A program made the position numbers and the translations under genes. DNA of 7,953 nucleotides from JAMORN01 sp027063545 [NCBI: bacterium] (GTDB lineage Bacteria > JAMORN01): assembly GCA_027063545.1 (NCBI GenBank), contig JAMORN010000128.1, positions 1 to 7,953 on the forward strand, in the 5' to 3' direction. Within the stretch, counting starts at the first letter, position 1; each line of letters opens with the position of its first letter. This document shows, one piece after another, positions 1-6,735 of this stretch. The notes beneath the pieces are model-generated. The model was not told the DNA's origin. It was given only the letters and a program-made list of their open reading frames with translations, and did not search any database.

Positions 1-529
1 TACCAATAAACTCAAGCGCCCAAACATTTTGTTCTACCTGACAAACTTCAACACATCTTCCACATAACACACACTTTTGAGGTTCAAGTTTTAAAGAAGG
101 AGTAGATGTATCAGGAGGTAAATCTCTGAGTTTCTTATCAAACCTTACTTCTCTTATACCAAATTCAGCAGCAAGCCTTTGTAATTCACAATTACCATTT
201 CTTTGACATGTTAAACAATCATCAGGATGATTTGATAATATTAACTCTAATACTGTTCTCCTTATCTCATAAAGTTCAGCATCATGAGTTATTATTTTCA
301 TTCCATCTTCAACCTTTGTAGCACAAGCCCTAACAGGCCTTCTCATTCCTTCTACCTTTACAATACAAAGCCCACAGGATGCACTTGGAGGTAAATCAGG
401 ATGATTACATAAAGCAGGAATCTTTATCTGAGCAAATTTTGCTGCTTCAAGAATTGTAAAATTAGCATCAACCTCTAATTCTTTTCCATTAATTGTAATC
501 TTTACTTTATTTTCTGTGACTTGAGCCAT
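1..529 (-). CDS. hndD: NuoG-like / [FeFe]-hydrogenase subunit, N-terminal part (HndD/HydA-type), cut by window edge
   Basis: Start ATG at 529-527 is preceded by AAGGAG (544-539) with 9 bases of spacing; 176 codons are visible before the window ends, with no stop. Seen in the translation: an N-terminal plant-type [2Fe-2S] ferredoxin domain with C41, C52, C55 and C69; a His-Cys3 [4Fe-4S] motif with H101, C105, C108 and C114 in the context HPDDCLTCQRNGNCELQ; then the first motif of a two-cluster ferredoxin, C153, C156, C159, C163. This order is the electron-input arm of NuoG, of NAD-dependent formate dehydrogenase and of group A3 [FeFe] hydrogenases. The HPDDCLTCxRNGxCELQ wording is most like HydA/HndD. 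The H-cluster domain would lie beyond base 1, so the catalytic role is inferred from the hndABC-like genes upstream. A short accessory subunit ending after the ferredoxin domain is not excluded. It lies 23 bases after the flavoprotein gene and is surely cotranscribed. Confidence 0.82.
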   Translation of the reverse strand, partial: MAQVTENKVKITINGKELEVDANFTILEAAKFAQIKIPALCNHPDLPPSASCGLCIVKVEGMRRPVRACATKVEDGMKIITHDAELYEIRRTVLELILSNHPDDCLTCQRNGNCELQRLAAEFGIREVRFDKKLRDLPPDTSTPSLKLEPQKCVLCGRCVEVCQVEQNVWALEFIG

Positions 530-552
530 ATCTATATACTCCTTTTTTATTT

Positions 553-2325
553 TTATTCTTTTATTACAGCACCAAATTTACATACATTATAACATTCACC
601 GCACTTAATACATATACTTTGGTCAATAACATGAGGCTTCTTTCTTTCACCGCTTATAGCATTAACAGGACATCTTATAGCACACAATGTACAGCCAATA
701 CACTTTGTTGGATCAATTGCATATTTAACAAGTTCTCTACATTTTCCAGCACGACATCTCTTATCTTTAATATGTTCTTCATATTCATCTCTAAAGTATT
801 TTAGTGTAGATAATACAGGATTAGGAGCAGTTTGTCCAAGCCCACATAAAGAAGCCTTTTGCATTGCTTTTCCAATAGAAATCAATTTGTCAATATCTTC
901 CATCTCTCCATGACCTATTGAAATTTTATTTAAAATAGAAAGCATTTGGGTTCCACCAATTCTACATGGAGAACACTTACCACAAGACTCATCAACAGCA
1001 AACTGGAGATAAAATTTTGCAACATCTATCATACAATCCTCATTATCCATAACAATCATACCACCAGATCCCATAATAGAACCTAGATTCTGAAGAGTTT
1101 CATACGCAATAGGTGTATCCAAATATTCTTCTGGAATAACCCCTCCAGATGGACCACCTGTTTGGACTGCTTTAAACTTTCTATTTCCTGTTAAACCACC
1201 ACCTACATCAAAAATAATCTCTCTTAATGTAAGCCCCATTGGTACTTCAACAAGTCCAGAGTTTTTAATCTTTCCTGTTAAAGCAAATACCTTTGTACCC
1301 TTAGAATTTTCATATCCTATTTGAGAATACCAATCACCACCTTTATAAAGTATTACAGGTACATTTGCAAATGTTTCCACATTATTAATAAGTGTTGGTT
1401 TATCCCATAATCCTTTTATAGAAGGATAAGGTGGTCTTGGCCTTGGCATACCTCTTTTACCTTCAATAGAAGCAATAAGTGCTGTTTCCTCACCACAAAC
1501 AAACGCTCCAGCCCCAAGCCTTAATTCTATATCAAAAGAAAAGTCTGTTCCTAAAATATTTTCACCCAATAATCCATATTCTCTAGCCTGTTTTATTGCT
1601 TTTTCAAGTCTTTCTATTGCTAAAGGATATTCTGCTCTAACATAAATAAATCCCTGCTTTGCACCAATTGTATAACCAGCTATTATCATTCCTTCAAGAA
1701 CAGAGTGAGGATCGCCTTCTAATATACTTCTATCCATGTAAGCACCTGGATCTCCTTCGTCAGCATTACATATAACATACTTTATATCACTTTCTACATT
1801 CTTTGTACAATTCCATTTCATCCATGTTGGAAATCCTCCACCACCTCTTCCTCTTAATCCACTTTTTTTGAGTTCTTCAATAACTTGATCAGGAGTATAT
1901 TCTTTTAGAATTTTAGCTAAAGCCTTATATCCATTTCTTTTTATATATTCATTGATATCTTCAGGATTTATAACCCCACTATTTCTTAAAACAACTCTAA
2001 ATTGTTTATGATAAAATTCTACTTTAGTATTTTTTATTAAAGGATGAGTTTCTTTTTTATAAATTTTATCTTTTAATTTAGTTATTTTACCATTTTTTAT
2101 AACTTCTTCAATAAATGTATCTATCTCATCTTCTGTTATATTTGTAATTATAATATTATCTGGCCAAACTTTAATTATATTCTTATATGTATAAAGTCCA
2201 AAAGTATAGAATTTTCTCAAATGAACCTTTTGTCTTAGATTTTCATCAACCAACTTTTTATTGATTAGATCGTAAAGATTCCCGGCTTTTTGACAACCTA
2301 TAAATATGATTTTTCTATTATCCAT
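553..2325 (-). CDS. hndC: NADH-binding flavoprotein subunit, NuoF/HndC/HydB type
   Basis: This 590-residue soluble subunit should oxidise or reduce NAD(P)H at FMN and pass electrons to iron-sulfur clusters in the complex. Seen: the FMN/NADH fold with GRGGGGFPTWMKW (159-171), NADEGDPGAYMDR (187-199) and GAGAFVCGEETAL (271-283); the NuoF [4Fe-4S] site ESCGKCSPCRIGG with C448, C451 and C454, plus C494 in SLCGLGQTAPNP; a C-terminal ferredoxin domain with C542/C545/C548/C552 and C572/C575/C578/C582. A CxxxxC pair (C524, C529) precedes the ferredoxin domain, as often in HydB-like proteins. Length and layout fit HndC/HydB rather than the ~430-residue NuoF of respiratory complex I. Oddity: the N-terminal ~90 residues look like the usual thioredoxin-like [2Fe-2S] domain but keep only C11; the expected GCxGxC loop reads YTFGLYT (41-46 region). 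The start has GGAG at 2336-2333, 7 bases away. It begins 13 bases after the small [2Fe-2S] gene. Confidence 0.93.
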   Translation of the reverse strand: MDNRKIIFIGCQKAGNLYDLINKKLVDENLRQKVHLRKFYTFGLYTYKNIIKVWPDNIIITNITEDEIDTFIEEVIKNGKITKLKDKIYKKETHPLIKNTKVEFYHKQFRVVLRNSGVINPEDINEYIKRNGYKALAKILKEYTPDQVIEELKKSGLRGRGGGGFPTWMKWNCTKNVESDIKYVICNADEGDPGAYMDRSILEGDPHSVLEGMIIAGYTIGAKQGFIYVRAEYPLAIERLEKAIKQAREYGLLGENILGTDFSFDIELRLGAGAFVCGEETALIASIEGKRGMPRPRPPYPSIKGLWDKPTLINNVETFANVPVILYKGGDWYSQIGYENSKGTKVFALTGKIKNSGLVEVPMGLTLREIIFDVGGGLTGNRKFKAVQTGGPSGGVIPEEYLDTPIAYETLQNLGSIMGSGGMIVMDNEDCMIDVAKFYLQFAVDESCGKCSPCRIGGTQMLSILNKISIGHGEMEDIDKLISIGKAMQKASLCGLGQTAPNPVLSTLKYFRDEYEEHIKDKRCRAGKCRELVKYAIDPTKCIGCTLCAIRCPVNAISGERKKPHVIDQSICIKCGECYNVCKFGAVIKE

Positions 2326-2338
2326 ACTTCTTCTCCTT

Positions 2339-2734
2339 TTATTTTACTTCTTCTTCTTCATATATATCCTGATATGGTTTATCTAGAATATTTTCATGAA
2401 GTACCTTTTTCCCTTCTACATGTTCTTCTAAAATTCTTATAGCAAATTTTTCATCCACATATCCATATAAAACATTTGGAAGATCCTTCATAACAACTTC
2501 AACATTAGGCTCAGAGAAGCATAAACCTAAGCATCCAACCTTTTTTACAACCACATTTTTTAAGCCTCTTTTCTCTACTTCTTTTTGAAAGACTTCATAA
2601 ACTTTATCTGCTCCTGCAGCAATTCCACATGTTCCCATACCAATTCTTAATTCTATTATATCATCAGAATCCTTTTTTGTTAGTTCATCAGCAAATTTGA
2701 AAAGCTCATCGGGATTTTTAAACTTCTTTGCCAT
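2339..2734 (-). CDS. hndB: Thioredoxin-like [2Fe-2S] ferredoxin, HndB type
   Basis: A 131-residue protein with the thioredoxin-like ferredoxin signature: GMGTCGIAAGA (C36) and VGCLGLCFSEPNVEV (C68, C72), followed by a YGYVDEKFAIRILEEH stretch like the end of the NuoE/HydB N-terminal fold. It probably carries one [2Fe-2S] cluster and acts as an electron-transfer subunit of the hydrogenase complex, as HndB does in Desulfovibrio-type enzymes. Only three cysteines occur in the whole protein; the CxxxxC first pair of NuoE is reduced to one Cys, which the CGIAAGA family version also shows, so the fourth ligand is uncertain. The acidic C-terminus (EEEEV) is probably flexible. Its ATG shares one base with the stop codon of the NuoE gene (TAATG), so translation of the two is probably coupled; the ribosome site lies inside the NuoE gene. 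Confidence 0.88.
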   Translation of the reverse strand: MAKKFKNPDELFKFADELTKKDSDDIIELRIGMGTCGIAAGADKVYEVFQKEVEKRGLKNVVVKKVGCLGLCFSEPNVEVVMKDLPNVLYGYVDEKFAIRILEEHVEGKKVLHENILDKPYQDIYEEEEVK

Positions 2735-3273
2735 TATTCTTCTCCTTCTTGTTTGTATTTACCTAATATTTCAGGTAATTTTTCTTTAGTAAGATTTCCA
2801 TATACATCATTATTAATCATAATAACAGGGGCAAGACCACAGCATCCAACACATCTTACTGTTTGTAAAGAAAATAAACCATCTTCAGTTGTTCCACCAA
2901 CACCTATTCCTAAAAGATTTTCTAACTCCATTAATAGATCATTTCCCCCCTTTAAATAACAAGCTGTACCCATACAGACTGAGATTTTGTATCTACCCGG
3001 TTTATTTAATTTAAAAAGATGATAAAAAGTAATTACACCATATATCTTTGCAAGAGGTTCATTTAATAATTTTGATATTTTCATTGCGACTTTTCTGGGA
3101 ATATACCCATAAATTTCTTGAACTTTGTGAAGAATCATTATTAAATTTCCAGGTTTATTTTTCCATTCAGCAATGAAATCTTCAAGTTCCTTTGGTAAAG
3201 GTATTTCTTGAGCTTTATAAAACGTAATTTCTTTATCTGCAACATTATCTAAGTGGGGTTTTTCGTGAGTCAT
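2734..3273 (-). CDS. hndA: NuoE/HndA-like [2Fe-2S] subunit
   Basis: This 179-residue protein has the standard NuoE layout: an N-terminal helical bundle (about 25-90, with LIMILHKVQEIYGYIP and IYGVITFYHLF) and a thioredoxin-like domain binding one [2Fe-2S] cluster through CMGTAC (C100, C105) and CVGCCGLAP (C141, C145; C144 is extra). In complex I and in NAD-linked [FeFe] hydrogenases this subunit docks on the NuoF-like flavoprotein beside the FMN. It is the first gene of the minus-strand operon; the ATG has AAAGGAG at 3287-3281, with 7 bases of spacing. The combination with a separate HndB-like protein and a NuoF with a C-terminal ferredoxin domain argues against respiratory complex I and for a soluble hydrogenase (or, less likely, a formate dehydrogenase) diaphorase module. 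Confidence 0.93.
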   Translation of the reverse strand: MTHEKPHLDNVADKEITFYKAQEIPLPKELEDFIAEWKNKPGNLIMILHKVQEIYGYIPRKVAMKISKLLNEPLAKIYGVITFYHLFKLNKPGRYKISVCMGTACYLKGGNDLLMELENLLGIGVGGTTEDGLFSLQTVRCVGCCGLAPVIMINNDVYGNLTKEKLPEILGKYKQEGEE

Positions 3274-3325
3274 CTTTTTACTCCTTTGTTTTTGTTTGTT
3301 ATCTTTTTCACTACTTCTACTACAT

Positions 3326-3354
3326 AATATAATAAATTGTTAAAAAATTCACAA
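3326..3354 (-). promoter_or_regulatory. Candidate sigma-70-type promoter of the hndABCD operon
   Basis: Reading the minus strand, TTGTGA (3354-3349, 4 of 6 to TTGACA) is followed after 17 bases by TATATT (3331-3326, 5 of 6 to TATAAT). This would start RNA near 3319, about 45 bases before the NuoE-like ATG. An alternative further up is TTAAGA (3418-3413), 17 bases, then TATAAT (3395-3390). In such AT-rich DNA matches of this kind arise by chance, so confidence is limited. Confidence 0.35.
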
Positions 3355-3423
3355 ACATTTTTTCAAAAAAAAAGAAAGACCTGTGATTAATTATATTAAA
3401 AACTTAAAATACTCTTAAAATCG

Positions 3424-3479
3424 ATTCAAGTATTTAGATTAATCTAAACAGATATTTTTTATTTTTTTTATACTTGAAT
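3424..3479. repeat. Nested inverted repeats, possible operator
   Basis: A perfect 16-bp palindrome, TTTAGATTAATCTAAA (3433-3448), sits inside an outer inverted repeat with perfect 10-base arms, ATTCAAGTAT (3424-3433) and ATACTTGAAT (3470-3479). It lies in the middle of the divergent intergenic region, upstream of both transcription units. Palindromes of this size between divergent genes are typical targets of dimeric repressors, but no regulator gene is next to it and the function is inferred. Confidence 0.5.
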
Positions 3480-3545
3480 AAAGTTTAAAAAAATCTATTT
3501 TTGTTAAAATAATTTCTAAAAAATTTATTTTATACTTTTAAATTA

Positions 3546-3551
3546 TATAAT
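3546..3551 (+). promoter_or_regulatory. Possible -10 element for the SPFH gene
   Basis: TATAAT lies 23 bases before the ATG of the SPFH gene and just before its ribosome site, which would give a leader of only about 16 bases. No good -35 hexamer is found 16-18 bases upstream. Weak call in AT-rich DNA. Confidence 0.2.
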
Positions 3552-3574
3552 TATTGAAAAAAAGGAGATATAAT

Positions 3575-4525
3575 ATGCAAAAGGAAATAAAATACAATTT
3601 CAATTTTAATATCTTAATAATAATAGTAATTGGACTGGTTATTCTTTTATTTTTTAGTGGATCATTTAAAATAATTGAAAGTGGGAATGTTGGGATAAAA
3701 ATAACGTTAGGGAAATATTCACCAAATGAATTATATCCGGGACTTCATATTAAAATACCCTTTATTCAACAAATAAAAGTAGTGGATGTAAAGTATCATA
3801 CCATTAACTATAAAGGAACCTCAGCGACTTATAAAAATGTGACAAATAAATTCAATCAAAAAAAGGGGGTAATAGAACAGCCCATGATTCAGGTACTGGA
3901 TCAAAGAGGTTTGCCTATATATGTAGAATTGACAATAAGATATAGGTTATATCCTGATAAAGCCTCTGAAACCTTACAGGAGTGGGGAATAAATTGGGAA
4001 GATAAGGCAATAAATCCTGTGGTAAGAGCGGCTGTGAGGGATGTTATTGGTAGATATCCAGCTGAAAAGATTCCAACTTTAAGACAGGAGATAGCTGTAG
4101 GGATTGAATCTTTAATCAGAAAAAAGATAGATGAAATTGAAGGAAAGCCAATAGAGGTAAAGGATGTTCTTTTAAGAAATATTCTTCTTCCTCCTAGTAT
4201 TGCGAAAAAAATAGAAGAGGTTCAACAGGCGAAACAGGAAGCTCAGAGGATGAAGTATGAGGAAGAAAAGGCAAAAAAGGAACAGGAGATTCGTTTAATT
4301 AAGGCTGAAACAGAAAAACAGGAAAAGATAAAAGTGGCAGAAGGAATAAAAGAGGCTAATTTACTTATATCAAGTAGTATTACTCCTATGCTTATAAAAT
4401 GGAAGCAACTAGATGTTCAAGCTAAAATGGCTGAAGCTATAAAAAACAATCCTAATGTTACTATATTTATGGGAACAGGAAATATGGGCTTTAATTTATG
4501 GACAAATCTTCCAAAAAAGAAATAA
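3575..4525 (+). CDS. Prohibitin-like SPFH/band 7 membrane protein
   Basis: A 316-residue protein with an N-terminal membrane anchor (about residues 12-29, ILIIIVIGLVILLFF), an SPFH/band 7 domain (about 33-210, with ESGNVGIKITLGKY, YPGLHIKIPFIQQIKVVDVK and the prohibitin-like stretch VVRAAVRDVIGRYPAEKI), a charged coiled-coil helix (about 207-262, rich in K, E and Q) and a C-terminal tail with NPNVTIFMGTGN. Prohibitin-like proteins form large ring or cage oligomers on the membrane, often controlling membrane proteases such as FtsH; no such partner is visible here, so the specific role is unknown. An in-frame TTG at 3554 would add seven residues, but GGAG (3564-3567) lies 7 bases before ATG 3575 and would be inside the longer version, so ATG 3575 is chosen. 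The 77 bases to the next gene leave open whether it is cotranscribed with it. Confidence 0.9.
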   Translation: MQKEIKYNFNFNILIIIVIGLVILLFFSGSFKIIESGNVGIKITLGKYSPNELYPGLHIKIPFIQQIKVVDVKYHTINYKGTSATYKNVTNKFNQKKGVIEQPMIQVLDQRGLPIYVELTIRYRLYPDKASETLQEWGINWEDKAINPVVRAAVRDVIGRYPAEKIPTLRQEIAVGIESLIRKKIDEIEGKPIEVKDVLLRNILLPPSIAKKIEEVQQAKQEAQRMKYEEEKAKKEQEIRLIKAETEKQEKIKVAEGIKEANLLISSSITPMLIKWKQLDVQAKMAEAIKNNPNVTIFMGTGNMGFNLWTNLPKKK

Positions 4526-4602
4526 AAATATAGTGTTTTGAAAATCATTTTTTTCTTTTTATTTTTTATCTAATAAAACATTTAAAAAAGGATTTATTAT
4601 CT
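4526..4602 (+). other. Short intergenic gap without a clear signal
   Basis: These 77 bases are mostly A and T, with T-rich runs at about 4548-4569. I see no GC-bearing stem before the T runs, so no intrinsic terminator is called, although a promoter for the lepA genes could be hidden here. Confidence 0.5.
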
Positions 4603-4917
4603 ATGAAAATAAGAATAGCAAGAATTAATATTTTTGATTCTATATTAACAGGAATCTTTCTTTTTATTATATTATATATAATTCTATTTACAGCACTTTT
4701 TTTTGTAATAAAGTATTCAGATTTAGATAGCATAGATACTATATCTCTTTTTGTAAGTATAAGATATAGCTATTTAAAATTTTTGTTGGCAGGATCGCTT
4801 TTTTCAGGAATAATAGGAGGAATTTTATCTGCTCTTTTAACACTAATTTATAATACTATTTCTCCAATAATTAATGGGATAGTTATAGAAATAGAGGACA
4901 TAGAAAAGGAACTGTAA
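4603..4917 (+). CDS. Small two-helix membrane protein, DUF3566-like
   Basis: A 104-residue protein with two strong hydrophobic segments (about 16-36 and 62-84) and a short acidic C-terminus (EIEDIEKEL). The opening RINIFDSILTG and the end LIYNTISPIINGIVIEIED resemble the pattern of DUF3566 membrane proteins (a start near RRIDPWSVLK, a final YN...GGVEV motif), so I propose membership of that or a related family by pattern recognition only; no function is established. Topology is predicted with both ends on the same side, the charged tail probably in the cytoplasm. The ATG is preceded by AAAAAAGGA (4584-4592), with 10 bases of spacing. The stop codon TAA is followed directly by the lepA ATG, and the lepA ribosome site lies in its last codons, so its translation is tied to lepA. 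Confidence 0.75.
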   Translation: MKIRIARINIFDSILTGIFLFIILYIILFTALFFVIKYSDLDSIDTISLFVSIRYSYLKFLLAGSLFSGIIGGILSALLTLIYNTISPIINGIVIEIEDIEKEL

Positions 4918-6729
4918 ATGGATTATCAAAAAAAGATAAGAAATTTTTCAATAATTGCTCATATTGATCATGGGAAATCTACCTTGGCAGATAGAATGAT
5001 AGAAATTACAAAAACTATATCAGAAAGGGAATTGGTTGATCAAGTGCTCGACTCTATGGATTTAGAAAGGGAAAGAGGGATAACAATAAAATCTCATCCA
5101 ATTAGAATGGAATATAAGTCAAAGGATGGAGAAATCTATATTTTTAATTTAATAGATACTCCAGGACATGTTGATTTTTCTTATGAAGTTTCAAGATCAT
5201 TGGCTGCTTGTGAGGGGGCAATATTGGTTGTAGATGCTTCACAGGGAATTGAAGCACAAACATTTTCCACTCTTTATCAAGCTTTGGAAAATGATTTAGC
5301 TATTATACCAGTTTTGAATAAGATAGATTTACCATCAGCAAGAGTTGAAGAATTATCAGAAGAGTTATCTGATCTTTTAGGAGTTTTTCCTGAAGAGGTG
5401 ATAAAGGTATCTGCTAAAATGGGTATAGGAATTGAAGATTTAATGGAGGCTATAGTAAGAGAAATACCTGCCCCTGAGGGAGATGAAAATGCTCCTGTTA
5501 GAGCTTTAATCTTTGATAGTTTTTATGATAAATATAGAGGTGTGGTAGTTTATGTTAGAATGAAAGAGGGAACTTTAAAGATTGGTGATAAGATAAAATT
5601 TTTTGCTACAGGTAAGGAATTTGAAATAGAAGAGCTTGGATATATAAAATTGGGTAGATATCCACAAAAACAATTAAAAGCAGGAGAGATTGGCTATATA
5701 ATAGCTAATATTAAAGAGATTAGAGATGCAAGGGTTGGGGATACTATAACAACTGTTGAAAACCCAGCTAAAGAACCTTTACCTGGTTATAAAGAAGTAA
5801 AACCAATGGTATATTGTGGAATATTTCCTGCAGAAGGTTCAAATTACGAAGATTTAAAGGAAGCTTTAGAAAGGTTATCTTTAAATGATAGTAGTATTGT
5901 ATATGAACCAGAAGTTTCTGATGCTTTAGGACATGGATTTAGAGCAGGATTTTTAGGACTTCTTCACATGGAGATTGTTCAAGAGAGGCTCTATAGAGAG
6001 TTTGGAGTAAATATTATAACAACCGTTCCTTCAGTAAAATATAAAGTAATAATGAAAGATGGGGAGGAAAGATTTATTAGCAATCCTTCTGAACTTCCTC
6101 AACCGGGTACATTTGAGAAAATAGAAGAGCCATTTGTAAGGGGTATAATTATAACACCAAATAATTATATGAGCCCTATAATCAAGCTTGCTCAAGATAG
6201 AAGAGGTGAATATATAAGTACTTCAACAATAGATGTTAATACTGTTGAACTGACATTTGAATTTCCACTAGGGGAAATAATTTTAGATTTTTTTGATAAA
6301 CTAAAATCTGTTTCTAGTGGATATGCTTCTATGGATTATGAATTTATTGGTTATAGAGAGGGAGATTTAGTTAAGTTAGATATACTTATTAATGGCCAAA
6401 AGGTAGATGCTTTTTCTGTTATTATTCATAGAAAAAGGGCTTACTATATGGCAAGGGCTATAGTTGATAAATTAAAAGAAGTAATTCCAAGACAGCTATT
6501 TGAGGTTGTAATTCAAGCAGCAATAGGAAATAAGATAATAGCTCGTTCGTCAATAAAACCTATGAGGAAGGATGTATTGGCAAAATGTTACGGTGGAGAT
6601 GTAACAAGAAAGAAGAAGCTTTTAGAAAAGCAAAAAGAAGGGAAAAAAAGAATGAAGATGATAGGTAAGGTTGAGGTTCCTCAAGAGGCTTTTTTAGCTG
6701 TATTAAAAATTGATCAGGTTGGAGGATAG
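4918..6729 (+). CDS. lepA: Elongation factor 4 (LepA), ribosome-associated GTPase
   Basis: A 603-residue protein, the usual LepA length. GTPase motifs: G1 AHIDHGKST (14-22), G2 within [10 protein letters not shown] (50-59), G3 DTPGHVDF (80-87), G4 NKID (134-137), G5 SAK (165-167). The EF-G-like domains II, III and V follow; they include [25 protein letters not shown], and the LepA-specific C-terminal domain ends with [41 protein letters not shown]. LepA binds ribosomes, has been linked to back-translocation and to ribosome assembly or initiation, and is not essential in most bacteria. The SHPIRM wording after G2 resembles Bacteroidetes/Chlorobi-type LepA. It starts with no gap after the small membrane-protein gene (TAAATG); GGA at 4908-4910 is its ribosome site. 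Its two final Gly codons (GGAGGA) form the ribosome site of lepB. Confidence 0.98.
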   Translation: MDYQKKIRNFSIIAHIDHGKSTLADRMIEITKTISERELVDQVLDSMDLERERGITIKSHPIRMEYKSKDGEIYIFNLIDTPGHVDFSYEVSRSLAACEGAILVVDASQGIEAQTFSTLYQALENDLAIIPVLNKIDLPSARVEELSEELSDLLGVFPEEVIKVSAKMGIGIEDLMEAIVREIPAPEGDENAPVRALIFDSFYDKYRGVVVYVRMKEGTLKIGDKIKFFATGKEFEIEELGYIKLGRYPQKQLKAGEIGYIIANIKEIRDARVGDTITTVENPAKEPLPGYKEVKPMVYCGIFPAEGSNYEDLKEALERLSLNDSSIVYEPEVSDALGHGFRAGFLGLLHMEIVQERLYREFGVNIITTVPSVKYKVIMKDGEERFISNPSELPQPGTFEKIEEPFVRGIIITPNNYMSPIIKLAQDRRGEYISTSTIDVNTVELTFEFPLGEIILDFFDKLKSVSSGYASMDYEFIGYREGDLVKLDILINGQKVDAFSVIIHRKRAYYMARAIVDKLKEVIPRQLFEVVIQAAIGNKIIARSSIKPMRKDVLAKCYGGDVTRKKKLLEKQKEGKKRMKMIGKVEVPQEAFLAVLKIDQVGG

Positions 6730-6735
6730 AAAAAT

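Larger units (their letters stand above)
3274..3574. other. Divergent intergenic region, 301 bases, very AT-rich
   Basis: It separates the leftward hydrogenase operon from the rightward SPFH gene and must hold both promoters. Long A and T runs dominate. I see no ORF with a ribosome site, no tRNA-like or riboswitch-like structure and no terminator, as expected between divergent genes. The only clear structure is the nested inverted repeat at 3424-3479. Confidence 0.8.

Noticed and set aside
619-804. 61-codon plus-strand ORF inside the flavoprotein gene
   Set aside because: It lies antisense to the conserved C-terminal ferredoxin domain, has no ribosome site, and its translation resembles no protein I know.
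2753-2959. 68-codon plus-strand ORF inside the NuoE-like gene
   Set aside because: It is antisense to the conserved cysteine region of NuoE and has no independent support.
1-3273. Respiratory complex I (nuoEFG) cluster
   Set aside because: The separate HndB-like protein, the C-terminal two-cluster ferredoxin domain on the NuoF-like subunit and the HydA-like His-Cys3 motif fit a soluble hydrogenase-type complex, and no membrane subunits are nearby.
3554-3574. TTG start giving a seven-residue longer SPFH protein
   Set aside because: The extension would translate through the ribosome site AAAGGAG; ATG 3575 is perfectly spaced behind it.
4526-4602. Possible intrinsic terminator after the SPFH gene
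   Set aside because: T runs are present, but there is only a weak six-base A/T inverted match (TGTTTT/AAAACA) with a loop of about 35 bases, which would not form a stable stem.
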